From Synergistaceae bacterium (GTDB lineage Bacteria; Synergistota; Synergistia; Synergistales; Synergistaceae), in the NCBI GenBank assembly GCA_031289955.1, contig JAITOL010000054.1:1-64000 (forward strand): a stretch of 64,000 nucleotides of DNA. Reading direction: 5' to 3'. Under the pieces are notes generated by a model. It was not told the origin of the DNA, did not search any database, and saw nothing but the letters and a program-made list of their open reading frames with translations. A program made the translations under genes and the position numbers. Shown here piece by piece: positions 21,492 through 31,107 of the stretch (positions are counted from its first letter, which is position 1; each line of letters starts with the position of its first letter).

Positions 21492-23058
21492 AAACGCGGC
21501 CTCGGCGTTTATGGCAGTGATTGCGTCCGCTACGGTCGCTTACGCCGTAGACTCCGGAGTGGACCCCGACGCGTGGAGCGCGCTCATGAACAGATACGAG
21601 GGGAGAATAGAGGCGCGCGACGCGACTCCTCCGCCCGTCCCGGACGAGATCGCCATAACGTCGGGAGACTGGACGAGGCTCGTCGTCAAGTACGAAAACA
21701 AATACTCGAACTACGGATTCACCGAATCGGACGAGGGCAGGGAGCTGTCGCGGGAAACGCTCGAACACTGGTTCCTGCGAATGGACAGCGAAACGATGAT
21801 CGCTCTCGTCATGAGGGCTTTTGAAAACAACAGGGATCTCGCGGCAGCGAGGGGCAGGGCGCTCGAAGCGCGCGCGGCGCTCGGGATCAACAGAGCGGCG
21901 GTTCTGCCGTGGCTCGACAACGCGGACAGCTGGACGCACTCCGAGGCGTCGGAAAACTCCGCTTCCGCCGGGGCGAGAACCGAGATAACGAAGCTCGGAA
22001 TAGACGCGTCGTGGGAGATAGACATATTCGGCGGGAAACGCCTCAAGACGGAGGCGGCGGAAGCGAGCCTCGAAGCGAGCTACGCCGGCCTTCACGCCGT
22101 CTGGGTGACGCTGTCGTCCGAGGTCGCCCTGAACTACACGTCGTTCTGCACGCTTCAGGAGCGGCTGCGAATCGCGGAACGCAACCTCGCGCTTCAGGAG
22201 GAGACGCTGTCGCTTTTAACATCCCAGTATAACGCGGGCCTCAAGGATTCCCTCGCCATGAACCAGGCGCGCTACACCGTGGAACAGACGAAAGCCTCCA
22301 TACCGCCCATAAGGGCGAGCATGGAGAACGTGCTGAACGCGATGGCGATTCTTACCGGCGACGTTCCGGGGACGCTCGAGGACATGCTCGAAGGACGGGA
22401 GGATCTGCCCAGGCTCTTCGAGGAGGACGAATTCACCGGAATACCGGCGAACGCGCTGCGCCAGCGCCCAGACATCCGGGCGGCGGAACGCGCGCTCGCG
22501 TCTCAGATAGCCACCCGCAAATCGGCAGAGAAGGATCTGCTTCCGAAATTCTTCCTCGTGGGCTCGATAGGGCTCGAAACCCTGGCCGGAGGAGGCCGCT
22601 CGGCGTTCTCCGGCGACAGCGTCGGTTTCGGAATAGGCCCCCGTATCACTCTCCCGATATTCCGCGGAGGCGCAATAAGGAAGAACATCCAGGCGCAGAC
22701 CGCTCGCGAGGAGCAACTGCTGGCGGCATACGAGGGCATTGTCCTGGCCTCCGTCGCCGAGGTGAGAAACGCGCTCTCCGCCAACACTCAGGAGGCAGCC
22801 CGCAACGCCGCGCTCAAAAACGGCGTCGAGGCGGCAAAAGCGGCACTAGAGGTCGCGGACGACAGGTATAAAAACGGTCTCACGGACTTCAGCAACGTGA
22901 TAGGCGCTCAGGTGACGCTTCTGTCGCTGGAAGACGCTCTCGTAATAAGCGACGGGCAGATGACGAGCAACCTGATACGTATTTTCAAGGCGCTTGGCGG
23001 CGGATGGGAGCCGCTCGTGGAGGAAAACTCTGAAGAAGCGCCCGGCAAAAAACAGTGA
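21463..23058 (+). CDS. Outer-membrane efflux channel (TolC/OprM family)
   Basis: Signal-like N-terminus; LPIFRGGAIRKNIQAQTAREEQLLAAYEG, NVIGAQVTLLSLEDALV; TTG start after AAAGGAGG, overlaps the acrB-like gene end. Confidence 0.9.
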   Translation: MNRPTKKIFKNAASAFMAVIASATVAYAVDSGVDPDAWSALMNRYEGRIEARDATPPPVPDEIAITSGDWTRLVVKYENKYSNYGFTESDEGRELSRETLEHWFLRMDSETMIALVMRAFENNRDLAAARGRALEARAALGINRAAVLPWLDNADSWTHSEASENSASAGARTEITKLGIDASWEIDIFGGKRLKTEAAEASLEASYAGLHAVWVTLSSEVALNYTSFCTLQERLRIAERNLALQEETLSLLTSQYNAGLKDSLAMNQARYTVEQTKASIPPIRASMENVLNAMAILTGDVPGTLEDMLEGREDLPRLFEEDEFTGIPANALRQRPDIRAAERALASQIATRKSAEKDLLPKFFLVGSIGLETLAGGGRSAFSGDSVGFGIGPRITLPIFRGGAIRKNIQAQTAREEQLLAAYEGIVLASVAEVRNALSANTQEAARNAALKNGVEAAKAALEVADDRYKNGLTDFSNVIGAQVTLLSLEDALVISDGQMTSNLIRIFKALGGGWEPLVEENSEEAPGKKQ

Positions 23059-23900
23059 AATTCCGCCACAACACCGATATAGGGCAGAATTTTCTCCGGG
23101 ATTTATCAGTGGCGGATTGGATGGTTTCCCGCGCCAACCTGACGCCGGATGATTTTGTGCTCGAAATAGGCCCGGGAAGCGGCGTCCTGACGAAAGCGAT
23201 AATGGCGTCCGGATGCGGCGGGCTCGACGCCATAGAGATCGACACAAGGCTCAAAACGGATCTTGAGCCGCTGGCCTCGGATCCGCGGCTTGCCCTGCAC
23301 TGGGAGGACGCCGTCAGGTTCGACTACACGGCGCTAGATGTCGTGCCCACCCGCATAATGGCAAACCTGCCGTATCACATCACCACGCCCGTGATATGGC
23401 GGCTGCTCGAAGCGTATTCGGGCAGCCGAATGACGTACATGATGCTGATGACCCAGGCCGAGGCCGCGAAACGCCTGGCGTCCGGCGCCGGGTCGCGCGA
23501 CTCGAACCCCCTGTCGATAACGATAGCGGCCTCCGGAGGAGCGGTCGTCGTGAGGAAAGTCCCGCGAAGCGCGTTCTACCCGGCGCCCCGCGTCGATTCA
23601 GCTATCGTCGAGATAAAGCTCCGGCGGCAATCCGAAACGTCGGCAGGGACGGCGAACGACAAAATGTGGCGGCGGCTGCTCTCGGGTTCGTTCGCGACGA
23701 GAAGGAAGACGCTCGTGAACAACTGGGCCGGCTCGTTTCACATTACGCGCGGCGAGTCCCTTGAAATTCTGTCGTCCCACTCTCTTGGCGAAATGTCGCG
23801 CCCCGAGGAGCTCTCGGTCGGGGAATGGCTCGCCATTTCCGGAGACAGTGCGCTCAAACAAGCTATTTTAGGAGGAGAAATAGAAAATGAAACATGTTGA
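23055..23900 (+). CDS. rsmA: 16S rRNA (adenine1518-N6/adenine1519-N6)-dimethyltransferase
   Basis: IGQNFLRDLSVADWMV, VLEIGPGSGVLTKAI, IMANLPYHITTPVIW; GTG start. Confidence 0.92.
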   Translation: MKFRHNTDIGQNFLRDLSVADWMVSRANLTPDDFVLEIGPGSGVLTKAIMASGCGGLDAIEIDTRLKTDLEPLASDPRLALHWEDAVRFDYTALDVVPTRIMANLPYHITTPVIWRLLEAYSGSRMTYMMLMTQAEAAKRLASGAGSRDSNPLSITIAASGGAVVVRKVPRSAFYPAPRVDSAIVEIKLRRQSETSAGTANDKMWRRLLSGSFATRRKTLVNNWAGSFHITRGESLEILSSHSLGEMSRPEELSVGEWLAISGDSALKQAILGGEIENETC

Positions 23901-24834
23901 AGTTACGGACTACAAAAACGGGATATACAACGTCGACTCGGGCTACGAGGGAGGCGGAGTCGCTTCAATCTACATAGCGCGCGACAGCGGACGGGCCGCC
24001 ATAATAGACACAGCCCACAACGCGGCTATCGAACCGATGCGAGCCGCCATGCGCGAACTCGGAATATCGGGCGGCGACGTCGACTACATATTCATAACCC
24101 ACGTCCACCTCGACCACGTCGGAGGCGCCGGCATATTCGCGAATGAATTCCCAAACTCCCGCGTCGTGGTGCACAAACGCGGGGCAAGACACCTCATAAA
24201 CCCCGAAAAGCTCGTGAAAGGGGCGACTGACGTGTACGGAGAGGAAACCATGGAACGCCTTTACGGAACTGTCCTGCCTGTGCCGGAGGACAGGATTGAC
24301 ATCCCGGAAGACGGAGACGAGTTTCGCGTCGGCGGACGAACCATAATATGCATGGACACGCCGGGACACGCGAGACACCACATGGCATATCACGACGCCG
24401 ATACGAACTCGGTATTCACGGGAGACTCGTTCGGGATGTCGTACCTCGAGCTGAGGCGGCCAGACAATATAGGCGTCATGCTGACGACGTCGCCTGTGCA
24501 GTTCGATCCCGAGGCCATGAGGAGCTCGATGAAGAGGATAGAGGCTCTCGGCCCCGAATTCCTCTACCCCACCCACTTCGGGCAGATGCCGTGCGACGAC
24601 GATGTCAAATCGAGCCTCTACAGACAGATCGACCGCTTTGTTGAGCTGGCGGAAAATACGGACGGCGATCTTCCAAAGATCAGGGAGGGTTTCAAGAAAC
24701 TGTTCGCCAAAGAGAGGGACATTCAGAATTGCCCCTGTTTCACGGACGAATCGTGCCGGCTGATGGGGATCCCGATGGAGCTGAACGCCCAGGGATTGGC
24801 CATCTGGTACGCAAAAGACCGCAACAGGAAGTGA
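23887..24834 (+). CDS. MBL-fold metallo-hydrolase
   Basis: FITHVHLDHVGGAG, DTPGHARHHMAYH, FTGDSFGMSY metal-site motifs. Confidence 0.92.
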   Translation: MKHVEVTDYKNGIYNVDSGYEGGGVASIYIARDSGRAAIIDTAHNAAIEPMRAAMRELGISGGDVDYIFITHVHLDHVGGAGIFANEFPNSRVVVHKRGARHLINPEKLVKGATDVYGEETMERLYGTVLPVPEDRIDIPEDGDEFRVGGRTIICMDTPGHARHHMAYHDADTNSVFTGDSFGMSYLELRRPDNIGVMLTTSPVQFDPEAMRSSMKRIEALGPEFLYPTHFGQMPCDDDVKSSLYRQIDRFVELAENTDGDLPKIREGFKKLFAKERDIQNCPCFTDESCRLMGIPMELNAQGLAIWYAKDRNRK

Positions 24835-25004
24835 AAATAGCCGCAGGCATAGTTATGATATTTTTTGCGATTTACGGCGTTATGAATATGAACAGAACCA
24901 TACGCGCCAGGCGGGAAGTCCGGCATTTTACGCGACCCATAGTTTTGGTGATCGTTGCGATCACCCTCATAATTCGTCTGGTCGGGTGGTTGATGGAACG
25001 TTAA
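24831..25004 (+). CDS. Small hypothetical membrane protein (57 aa)
   Basis: GTG start overlapping the MBL stop; VKIAAGIVMIFFAIYGVMNMNRTIRARREVRHFTRPIVLVIVAITLIIRLVGWLMER, 2 TM. Confidence 0.6.
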   Translation: MKIAAGIVMIFFAIYGVMNMNRTIRARREVRHFTRPIVLVIVAITLIIRLVGWLMER

Positions 25005-25128
25005 AGCGGTCAGGATATCCGGGCGCGGCTTTTTTATCAATCTGACGCGAGTCGCGAGCGCGAGGAAAATTATCACTGGCACGAACACTATTGGCGAGCG
25101 AGAGTCAGACATCATCTAATATCATGTA

Positions 25129-25866
25129 TCAAACCCCCGAATTAAACTTTACAAGTTTCTCCCAGTAAATAGACCCGTCCTCACGGCAAAACTCAAGCGT
25201 AAACTCACGAACGAGTTTATTTGCCGCTTTCTGATAGGCGGAATCAAACTCCTCGACGTATTTTTCGGGCAGAGCTTCCATAAACCGCACCAACTTCAGA
25301 TAGAAATCCTCATCGCCTGTCAGTTCCGCCCAAAATGCTTGCCCTGCCAGTTCCTCATAAAACTTCGGACGACCACTTTTCGGCGGATTCTTCTTACCAT
25401 AACCATAGCCCACGATTGGCACGAACCGTTTCTTAGCTTGCTGCGCTAACTTTTGCGCCGCCGCGAAGTTTTGTTCCTGTTTCTTCTTGCTTGATGAATT
25501 GAATACGCTCGTACCAGACTTAACCGCGATAGCGTAAACCGTGTTGTCGCGCTCTACCATAACGTCAACGCCCTCGGCAAGAGCCTTTTGCCCTTGTGCG
25601 GCGGCTGTCGCAATCGGCTCGAAAAACACGTTGCCGAAAATCGTTTCCTCGGACGATGACACAAATGCCGTCAATAAAGCGTCAACAATCTGTGACGCGC
25701 CCTTCATCGCCTTCGCTCTGAATAAGTACGGGTTCTTGCGGCGCATAACCGCTTTTATGTTCAGCTTGCCCAGTTTGGCTATCAGAATTTTATAAAAGTC
25801 ATCAAGCGCAACGGCAACAGCCTTGATTACTTCGGGTTCGTTGTAATTATTGTTGTTAATCGCCAT
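25129..25866 (-). CDS. Type II restriction endonuclease, PmeII-like
   Basis: EGVDVMVERDNTVYAIAVKSGTSVFNSSSKKKQEQNF (PD-(D/E)xK-like core); overlaps the end of the cytosine MTase gene. Confidence 0.78.
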   Translation of the reverse strand: MAINNNNYNEPEVIKAVAVALDDFYKILIAKLGKLNIKAVMRRKNPYLFRAKAMKGASQIVDALLTAFVSSSEETIFGNVFFEPIATAAAQGQKALAEGVDVMVERDNTVYAIAVKSGTSVFNSSSKKKQEQNFAAAQKLAQQAKKRFVPIVGYGYGKKNPPKSGRPKFYEELAGQAFWAELTGDEDFYLKLVRFMEALPEKYVEEFDSAYQKAANKLVREFTLEFCREDGSIYWEKLVKFNSGV

Positions 25867-27022
25867 AACTGCCTCCCATTTCAATCGCGATGCGAATACG
25901 ATTATGAACGTCCGTACCGCGCGTTCTCTTGGTTCGTATTGTAGCGGTTCCGTCTGCCGTAGCTATTAAGACCTCGCCCAAAGCTCTCGCCAAACCAATG
26001 GGGACAGCATTACCAATCTGTCTGTATTTGCTCGCGGTATTCCCGACGAACACCCAATCCTCCGGGAACTGCTGTATGCGGACGTATTCGCAGACACTAA
26101 GCGGTCTGTTCTTAACGGGGTGGCATAGCATTGACGCTTTTTGAACAGGCGAAGTTACAAGCGTCGGTGCGGGTTCGTTATATGATAACCGCCGATAAAA
26201 TCCGACCTTGCCGCCGCCCGACTTATACGCTCCACCCATAGCGGACTCCACGCAATCATCAGAGAGGTTTCGCCAGTTTCCTCCCGCTGGAACCATACGC
26301 AGAAACGCCATACGCTCATCGCTGAAGTATGTACACTCCCCCGCTTCTTCTTCCAAATCCTCTATCGCCGACCGTAGTGTAGACCAGCGATATTCGGGCT
26401 TTTGGTGTTTCTGAAACCGAGTCGGAAACGGCAGAAATATTTCTTCGCCATCGCGGCTGCCAATTAGGACAAAACGCTCACGAAATTGGGGTACGCCATA
26501 GTTTACAGCGTCCAATAAACCGAATACCGTTTTATATTTCAGCTTCTCAAACTCCGCTAACACAACGTCCAAAACGGACGTACCTGCCGAATCCTTATCA
26601 ACGGTCGCGGACATCAGCCCTTTTACGTTTTCCATAAGGAAAAACCTTGGGCGGATATAGTCAATCATTCTGATAAAGTCCATAAACAAACTGCCGCGAG
26701 GGTCGTTAATGCCGAGCCGTTTTCCCGCCGTGGAAAATGGCTGGCAAGGAGGACCGCCACAAATCAAAAACGGTTCGCCTTGTGATAGTCCGGTTATATC
26801 CAACAATTGTTCCGGCGTAACGTTGCGAATATCGCCGGAGATTACCTTGTGCCCGTTTGCTTGCATAGTCGCAACGCAAGACGCATCTATGTCTTGTCCG
26901 ACATTCACATTCAATCCCGCAAGCTCTAAACCAATATCCAAACCCATAGCTCCAGAGAACAGCGATATAACGTCCCGGTTGTCGTTGGACACTACATTAT
27001 TTTCTTGTGGCACGTTACTCAC
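25856..27022 (-). CDS. DNA (cytosine-5-)-methyltransferase
   Basis: SLFSGAMGLDIGLELAG (motif I), GGPPCQPFSTAGKRLG (motif IV), FLMENVKGL (motif VI), GNAVP motif X region; GTG start. Confidence 0.95.
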   Translation of the reverse strand: MSNVPQENNVVSNDNRDVISLFSGAMGLDIGLELAGLNVNVGQDIDASCVATMQANGHKVISGDIRNVTPEQLLDITGLSQGEPFLICGGPPCQPFSTAGKRLGINDPRGSLFMDFIRMIDYIRPRFFLMENVKGLMSATVDKDSAGTSVLDVVLAEFEKLKYKTVFGLLDAVNYGVPQFRERFVLIGSRDGEEIFLPFPTRFQKHQKPEYRWSTLRSAIEDLEEEAGECTYFSDERMAFLRMVPAGGNWRNLSDDCVESAMGGAYKSGGGKVGFYRRLSYNEPAPTLVTSPVQKASMLCHPVKNRPLSVCEYVRIQQFPEDWVFVGNTASKYRQIGNAVPIGLARALGEVLIATADGTATIRTKRTRGTDVHNRIRIAIEMGGSYGD

Positions 27023-27039
27023 TTCCTCTCTGCTAATAT

Positions 27040-27068
27040 ATTATGGCACACCTCACGCCGATTCTCAA
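27040..27068 (-). promoter_or_regulatory. Putative sigma70 promoter of the R-M cassette
   Basis: On the minus strand TTGAGA (27063-27068) - 17 bp - CATAAT (27040-27045). Confidence 0.5.
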
Positions 27069-27182
27069 TAAATGATGCTTCTTTTAAGGTATAATCAGCA
27101 AACTTCAAAAGATACCTTTTAAAGTCTTTGACTCTTTTTTGCCTGGCAAGTTCATGAAAAATTTCGATAGGAGGAAACATGT

Positions 27183-27302
27183 ATGGACACGGCTGTCGAC
27201 AGGGATCGTAAAATTTCGCCGACATCGGCGCGGGCCAAAATGGTTTGCTTCGCCATATGGCTGATCCCGTTCGTGATGAGCGCGTTTTCGGAGAGACGAT
27301 GA
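27183..27302 (+). CDS. Putative 39-aa single-TM small protein
   Basis: Below ORF-track cutoff; AGGAGG SD then ATG: MDTAVDRDRKISPTSARAKMVCFAIWLIPFVMSAFSERR. Confidence 0.5.
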   Translation: MDTAVDRDRKISPTSARAKMVCFAIWLIPFVMSAFSERR

Positions 27303-27433
27303 ACCATAAAAATCGGGTGAAACCACAGCGGGGAGTGACGTAAAACTGTACGGGGGCTTTATAATAATGATATAATAGTTATTAAAATAATACTTTGTCT
27401 TTCATATTTACCGCTGGATAGGGGGAGCCGTCA

Positions 27434-27895
27434 ATGAAAAAAATCTATGCGGTTTTAATTCTAGTGGTGATTCTCGCCGTCGGATACAAATTTTCCAACG
27501 CTCCTGAGGCTCAGGGGAACATGAAAGACGGGTATTACACTGCCGAGGTCGTGGAATACGACCACGGATGGAAGGAATTTCTGACCATATACGTCAACAA
27601 CGGCAAGATAGTGACGGCCGAGTACAACGCAAAAAACGCCAGCGGTTTCATCAAATCGTGGGACATGAAATATATGCGCCTCATGAACGAGATAGACGGC
27701 AACTACCCTAACAGATACACGAGGACTTACGCCTCGGCTCTGCTGGCGAATCAGAACACGGGCGACATCGACGCCATGTCCGGCGCGACTAATTCATATC
27801 ATTCGTTCAAGATACTCGCCGACGCGGTAATAGTTCAGGCGCTCGCGGGCGACAGGAAGGTCGCTTTCGTGAGCGCGCCGCACGAGGAAAACTGA
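27434..27895 (+). CDS. Extracytoplasmic FMN-binding domain protein (ApbE-type flavinylation substrate)
   Basis: N-terminal membrane anchor/signal; [21 protein letters not shown] matches the covalent FMN [S/T]GAT-x-[S/T] motif. Confidence 0.85.
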   Translation: MKKIYAVLILVVILAVGYKFSNAPEAQGNMKDGYYTAEVVEYDHGWKEFLTIYVNNGKIVTAEYNAKNASGFIKSWDMKYMRLMNEIDGNYPNRYTRTYASALLANQNTGDIDAMSGATNSYHSFKILADAVIVQALAGDRKVAFVSAPHEEN

Positions 27896-27902
27896 CGGCT
27901 TT

Positions 27903-30900
27903 ATGAAGACCAACAAAAGCATAACGCTGCGCATACTGTCCATAACGCTGCTGTCCGTGGTCATACTGGCGGCGGTGCTCGTCGCCGTCATGACGTACTT
28001 CATGAACTCGCTGACGAACACGATACTGCTCAGCATCCTCCAACCCATAGCCAAGACGGCGGCCCAGAGCGTAGAGGGCAATATGCATATGATGGGCGAC
28101 CGTTTCTTCCTGATCCGAGACAACAACAGCCTCTACTCCAGATATAACCTCACCAGGGACAAACAGAAGGTCATCGACGGCGTTATGGCCGGCATAGAGT
28201 TTGTGTGGCTGGGCCTTTACGAGACGGACGGCACGCTGCTCACCGGCAGCGACGACAGCCCCCGCAGCATACTCGGCACTACGCTATACACGCTGATGCA
28301 GGGGACGGACAATCTCGTCATAGAGGACACATCCGTCGGAACGGGCGGCCTCGAAATTGTGATGGGCGTGCCTGTGGAGAGCGCCCGCCCCACCGAAGAC
28401 GGCAAATCGATGGAACCCTACATCGCCTATTATCTTGCCGGAAGCTATAAATACGACATACTGAGCGACGCGCTGAGCAACATCAACGTCGGCGCCAGCG
28501 GGCTCGCGTTCATCATCAATCAGGACGGCAATCTGATAGCCCACAGGGATCTCGGCAAGGTTTACAGCATGGAGCCTCTCGTCGAAAGCCTGGGCGACGA
28601 CAAATCTAATCAGGACGTCATGCGGCTCATGAAGGAGGGGCAGACCGGTTCAGCGGAGCTCGACCTGGCGGGTGGAACCGCGTTCGTCAGTTTTTCCCCC
28701 ATAAGGGGCACGCGCTGGTCGCTCGGCATACTCGCGCCGCGCGGCGACTTCATGGCGGCAGTGCGGAGCGCCCTGATCATCAGCGTCACAATCACGGCCG
28801 CCGCCCTGGCCTTTTTCACTCTGGTCATATCGTTCTTCCTGCGAAAAATCCTTATGAAGCCGCTGGCAGCCATCACCGAAGAGGCGAGACGCATAGCGCT
28901 CGGACAGTTCGAGAGCAACCTTCCCGCCGAGCTCAAGGATCGCCGGGACGAGATAGGCACGCTCGGCGCCGCGTTTATCCACATGTCCGACTCGATCAGG
29001 CGCGTCATAAGCGACATAGGAAGACTGACGCTCGCGGCGAGAGCCGGTTCTCTCGACGACAGAGCCGACGCCGTTTCGCATCTCGGAAGCTATCACCTGA
29101 TTATAGCGGGCATCAACTCCACGCTCGACGTGATATGTTCGCATCTGAACGTGATGCCTGGCGCTCTGGCGCTGTTCGATGGGGATCACAGGCTGATATT
29201 CAGCAACGACGACATGAATGACCTGTTGTCGCGTCACAGCGCGATTTTCGACCAGGATCACCTGCTTGCCGGCATACTGTCCACCGGGGAATCCTCGGCC
29301 CTTCCGGAGGACGCTTCGAATCTGTTCGACCGGGACGCGTCCGACCTCGGCTCTTACAACGCGGACGTCACGATACAAGGCAACAACGGGGAGGAATTCT
29401 ACTACTCCATCAAACTTCGCAGGATCGGCAACGCCACCGGCGAAACAAACGCCTCGGAGGCGAGCCCCGTGTGCGTCATGCTGATAATGAGCGACGTGAG
29501 TCAGCTGACCAAGGCCAAAGAGGGAGCGGAGATGGCGAGCAGGGCAAAGAGCGACTTCCTGGCCAATATGAGCCACGAGATACGTACGCCGATGAACGCG
29601 ATAATAGGGATGACCGCCGTGGCCAAGTCGGCGAACAACATAGAGCGCAAGGACTACTGCCTGGGCAAGATAAACGACGCCTCCACCCATCTTTTGGGAG
29701 TGATCAACGATATTCTCGACATGTCGAAGATAGAGGCGAACAAATTCGAGCTCTCGTTCGCCGAGTTCGACTACGAGAAGATGCTCCAGAAAGTGGCGAG
29801 CGTCATCAACTTCCGCGTGGAGGAAAAGCGCCAGATATTCAGCGTGCACATCGACGACCACATCCCAAGGCTGCTCGTGGGGGACGACCAGCGCCTGACG
29901 CAGGTTATCACGAATCTTCTGTCGAACTCCGTGAAATTCACCCCCGAGGAGGGCGCCATCCGCCTGGACAATAAACTCGTCAAGGAGGAGAACGGCATCT
30001 GCACGATCCAGGTGGATGTTACGGACAGCGGCATAGGCGTCTCCGAAGATCAGCAGGCGAGGCTTTTTTCGTCGTTCGAACAGGCGGACAACGGAATATC
30101 GCGCAAATTCGGCGGCACTGGACTGGGGCTCGCCATTTCCAAACGCATCGTCGAGATGATGAACGGAACCATATGGATAGAATCGAAGCTGGGCGAGGGA
30201 TCGAAGTTCTCGTTCACGATACAGGCGCTTCGCGCCGAGGACGAACCCCAGGATCTGCTGCGTCCGGGCATCAACTGGAGCAATATGCGGGTGCTGGCCG
30301 TGGACGACACAAGCGACGTGCGGGATTACCTGAAAGAGATAATGGATTCTTTGGGCATCGCGTGCGACATAGCGTCGAGCGGCGAAGAAGCCATCGATTT
30401 ACTCGATAAAAACGGCAACTACGACATCTACTTCGTCGACTGGAAGATGCCAGGCATAGATGGGATAGAGCTCTCGCGCAGAATAAAGTGGCGCGGGGCC
30501 GACAACGTGGTCATCATGATATCCGCGGCGGAGTGGACTCTGATAGAGGACGACGCCAAATCGGCGGGCGTGAGCAAATTCCTGAGCAAACCACTGTTTG
30601 CCTCCCCGATAGCCGCCTGCATAAACGAATGTCTCGGCAAAAGCAACCTGCTGGCGTCATACGAGGAGGAGAAACAGCGGAACGAATCCCCCGATCTCAG
30701 CGGCCGCCGCATAATACTGGCGGAGGACATAGAGATAAACAGGGAGATAGTGTTATCGTTCCTGGAATCCACGAATCTCGTCATAGACTGCGCGGTGAAC
30801 GGCGCGGAGGCCGTGCGGATATTCAGCGAATCCCCCGACAGATACGATCTCATATTCATGGACATCCAGATGCCGGAGATGGACGGTTACGAGGCGGCCC

Positions 30901-31082
30901 GACGCATCAGGGCGCTCGACATCGAGAAGGCACAGCAGATACCGCTAGTCGCTATGACCGCCAATGTATTCAGAGAGGATATAGAACGCTGTCTCGCGGC
31001 GGGCATGAACGACCACCTGGGCAAACCTCTCGACCTCGAGCACGTCATGGGCAAACTGAGGAGATACCTGCTCGACTCGTAG
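27903..31082 (+). CDS. Hybrid sensor histidine kinase (periplasmic Cache-like sensor, HAMP, HisKA, HATPase, two REC domains)
   Basis: 1059 aa; [17 protein letters not shown]-box, [18 protein letters not shown], two receiver domains ([26 protein letters not shown]). Confidence 0.93.
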   Translation: MKTNKSITLRILSITLLSVVILAAVLVAVMTYFMNSLTNTILLSILQPIAKTAAQSVEGNMHMMGDRFFLIRDNNSLYSRYNLTRDKQKVIDGVMAGIEFVWLGLYETDGTLLTGSDDSPRSILGTTLYTLMQGTDNLVIEDTSVGTGGLEIVMGVPVESARPTEDGKSMEPYIAYYLAGSYKYDILSDALSNINVGASGLAFIINQDGNLIAHRDLGKVYSMEPLVESLGDDKSNQDVMRLMKEGQTGSAELDLAGGTAFVSFSPIRGTRWSLGILAPRGDFMAAVRSALIISVTITAAALAFFTLVISFFLRKILMKPLAAITEEARRIALGQFESNLPAELKDRRDEIGTLGAAFIHMSDSIRRVISDIGRLTLAARAGSLDDRADAVSHLGSYHLIIAGINSTLDVICSHLNVMPGALALFDGDHRLIFSNDDMNDLLSRHSAIFDQDHLLAGILSTGESSALPEDASNLFDRDASDLGSYNADVTIQGNNGEEFYYSIKLRRIGNATGETNASEASPVCVMLIMSDVSQLTKAKEGAEMASRAKSDFLANMSHEIRTPMNAIIGMTAVAKSANNIERKDYCLGKINDASTHLLGVINDILDMSKIEANKFELSFAEFDYEKMLQKVASVINFRVEEKRQIFSVHIDDHIPRLLVGDDQRLTQVITNLLSNSVKFTPEEGAIRLDNKLVKEENGICTIQVDVTDSGIGVSEDQQARLFSSFEQADNGISRKFGGTGLGLAISKRIVEMMNGTIWIESKLGEGSKFSFTIQALRAEDEPQDLLRPGINWSNMRVLAVDDTSDVRDYLKEIMDSLGIACDIASSGEEAIDLLDKNGNYDIYFVDWKMPGIDGIELSRRIKWRGADNVVIMISAAEWTLIEDDAKSAGVSKFLSKPLFASPIAACINECLGKSNLLASYEEEKQRNESPDLSGRRIILAEDIEINREIVLSFLESTNLVIDCAVNGAEAVRIFSESPDRYDLIFMDIQMPEMDGYEAARRIRALDIEKAQQIPLVAMTANVFREDIERCLAAGMNDHLGKPLDLEHVMGKLRRYLLDS

Positions 31083-31107
31083 CCTCGAATAAGGAGGCTG
31101 ATAGCGC

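Noticed and set aside
24723-25115. 130-aa minus-strand ORF at the R-M boundary
   Set aside because: Mostly antisense to the MBL 3' end and the 57-aa membrane protein. Only the first 30 residues look protein-like, with no independent support.
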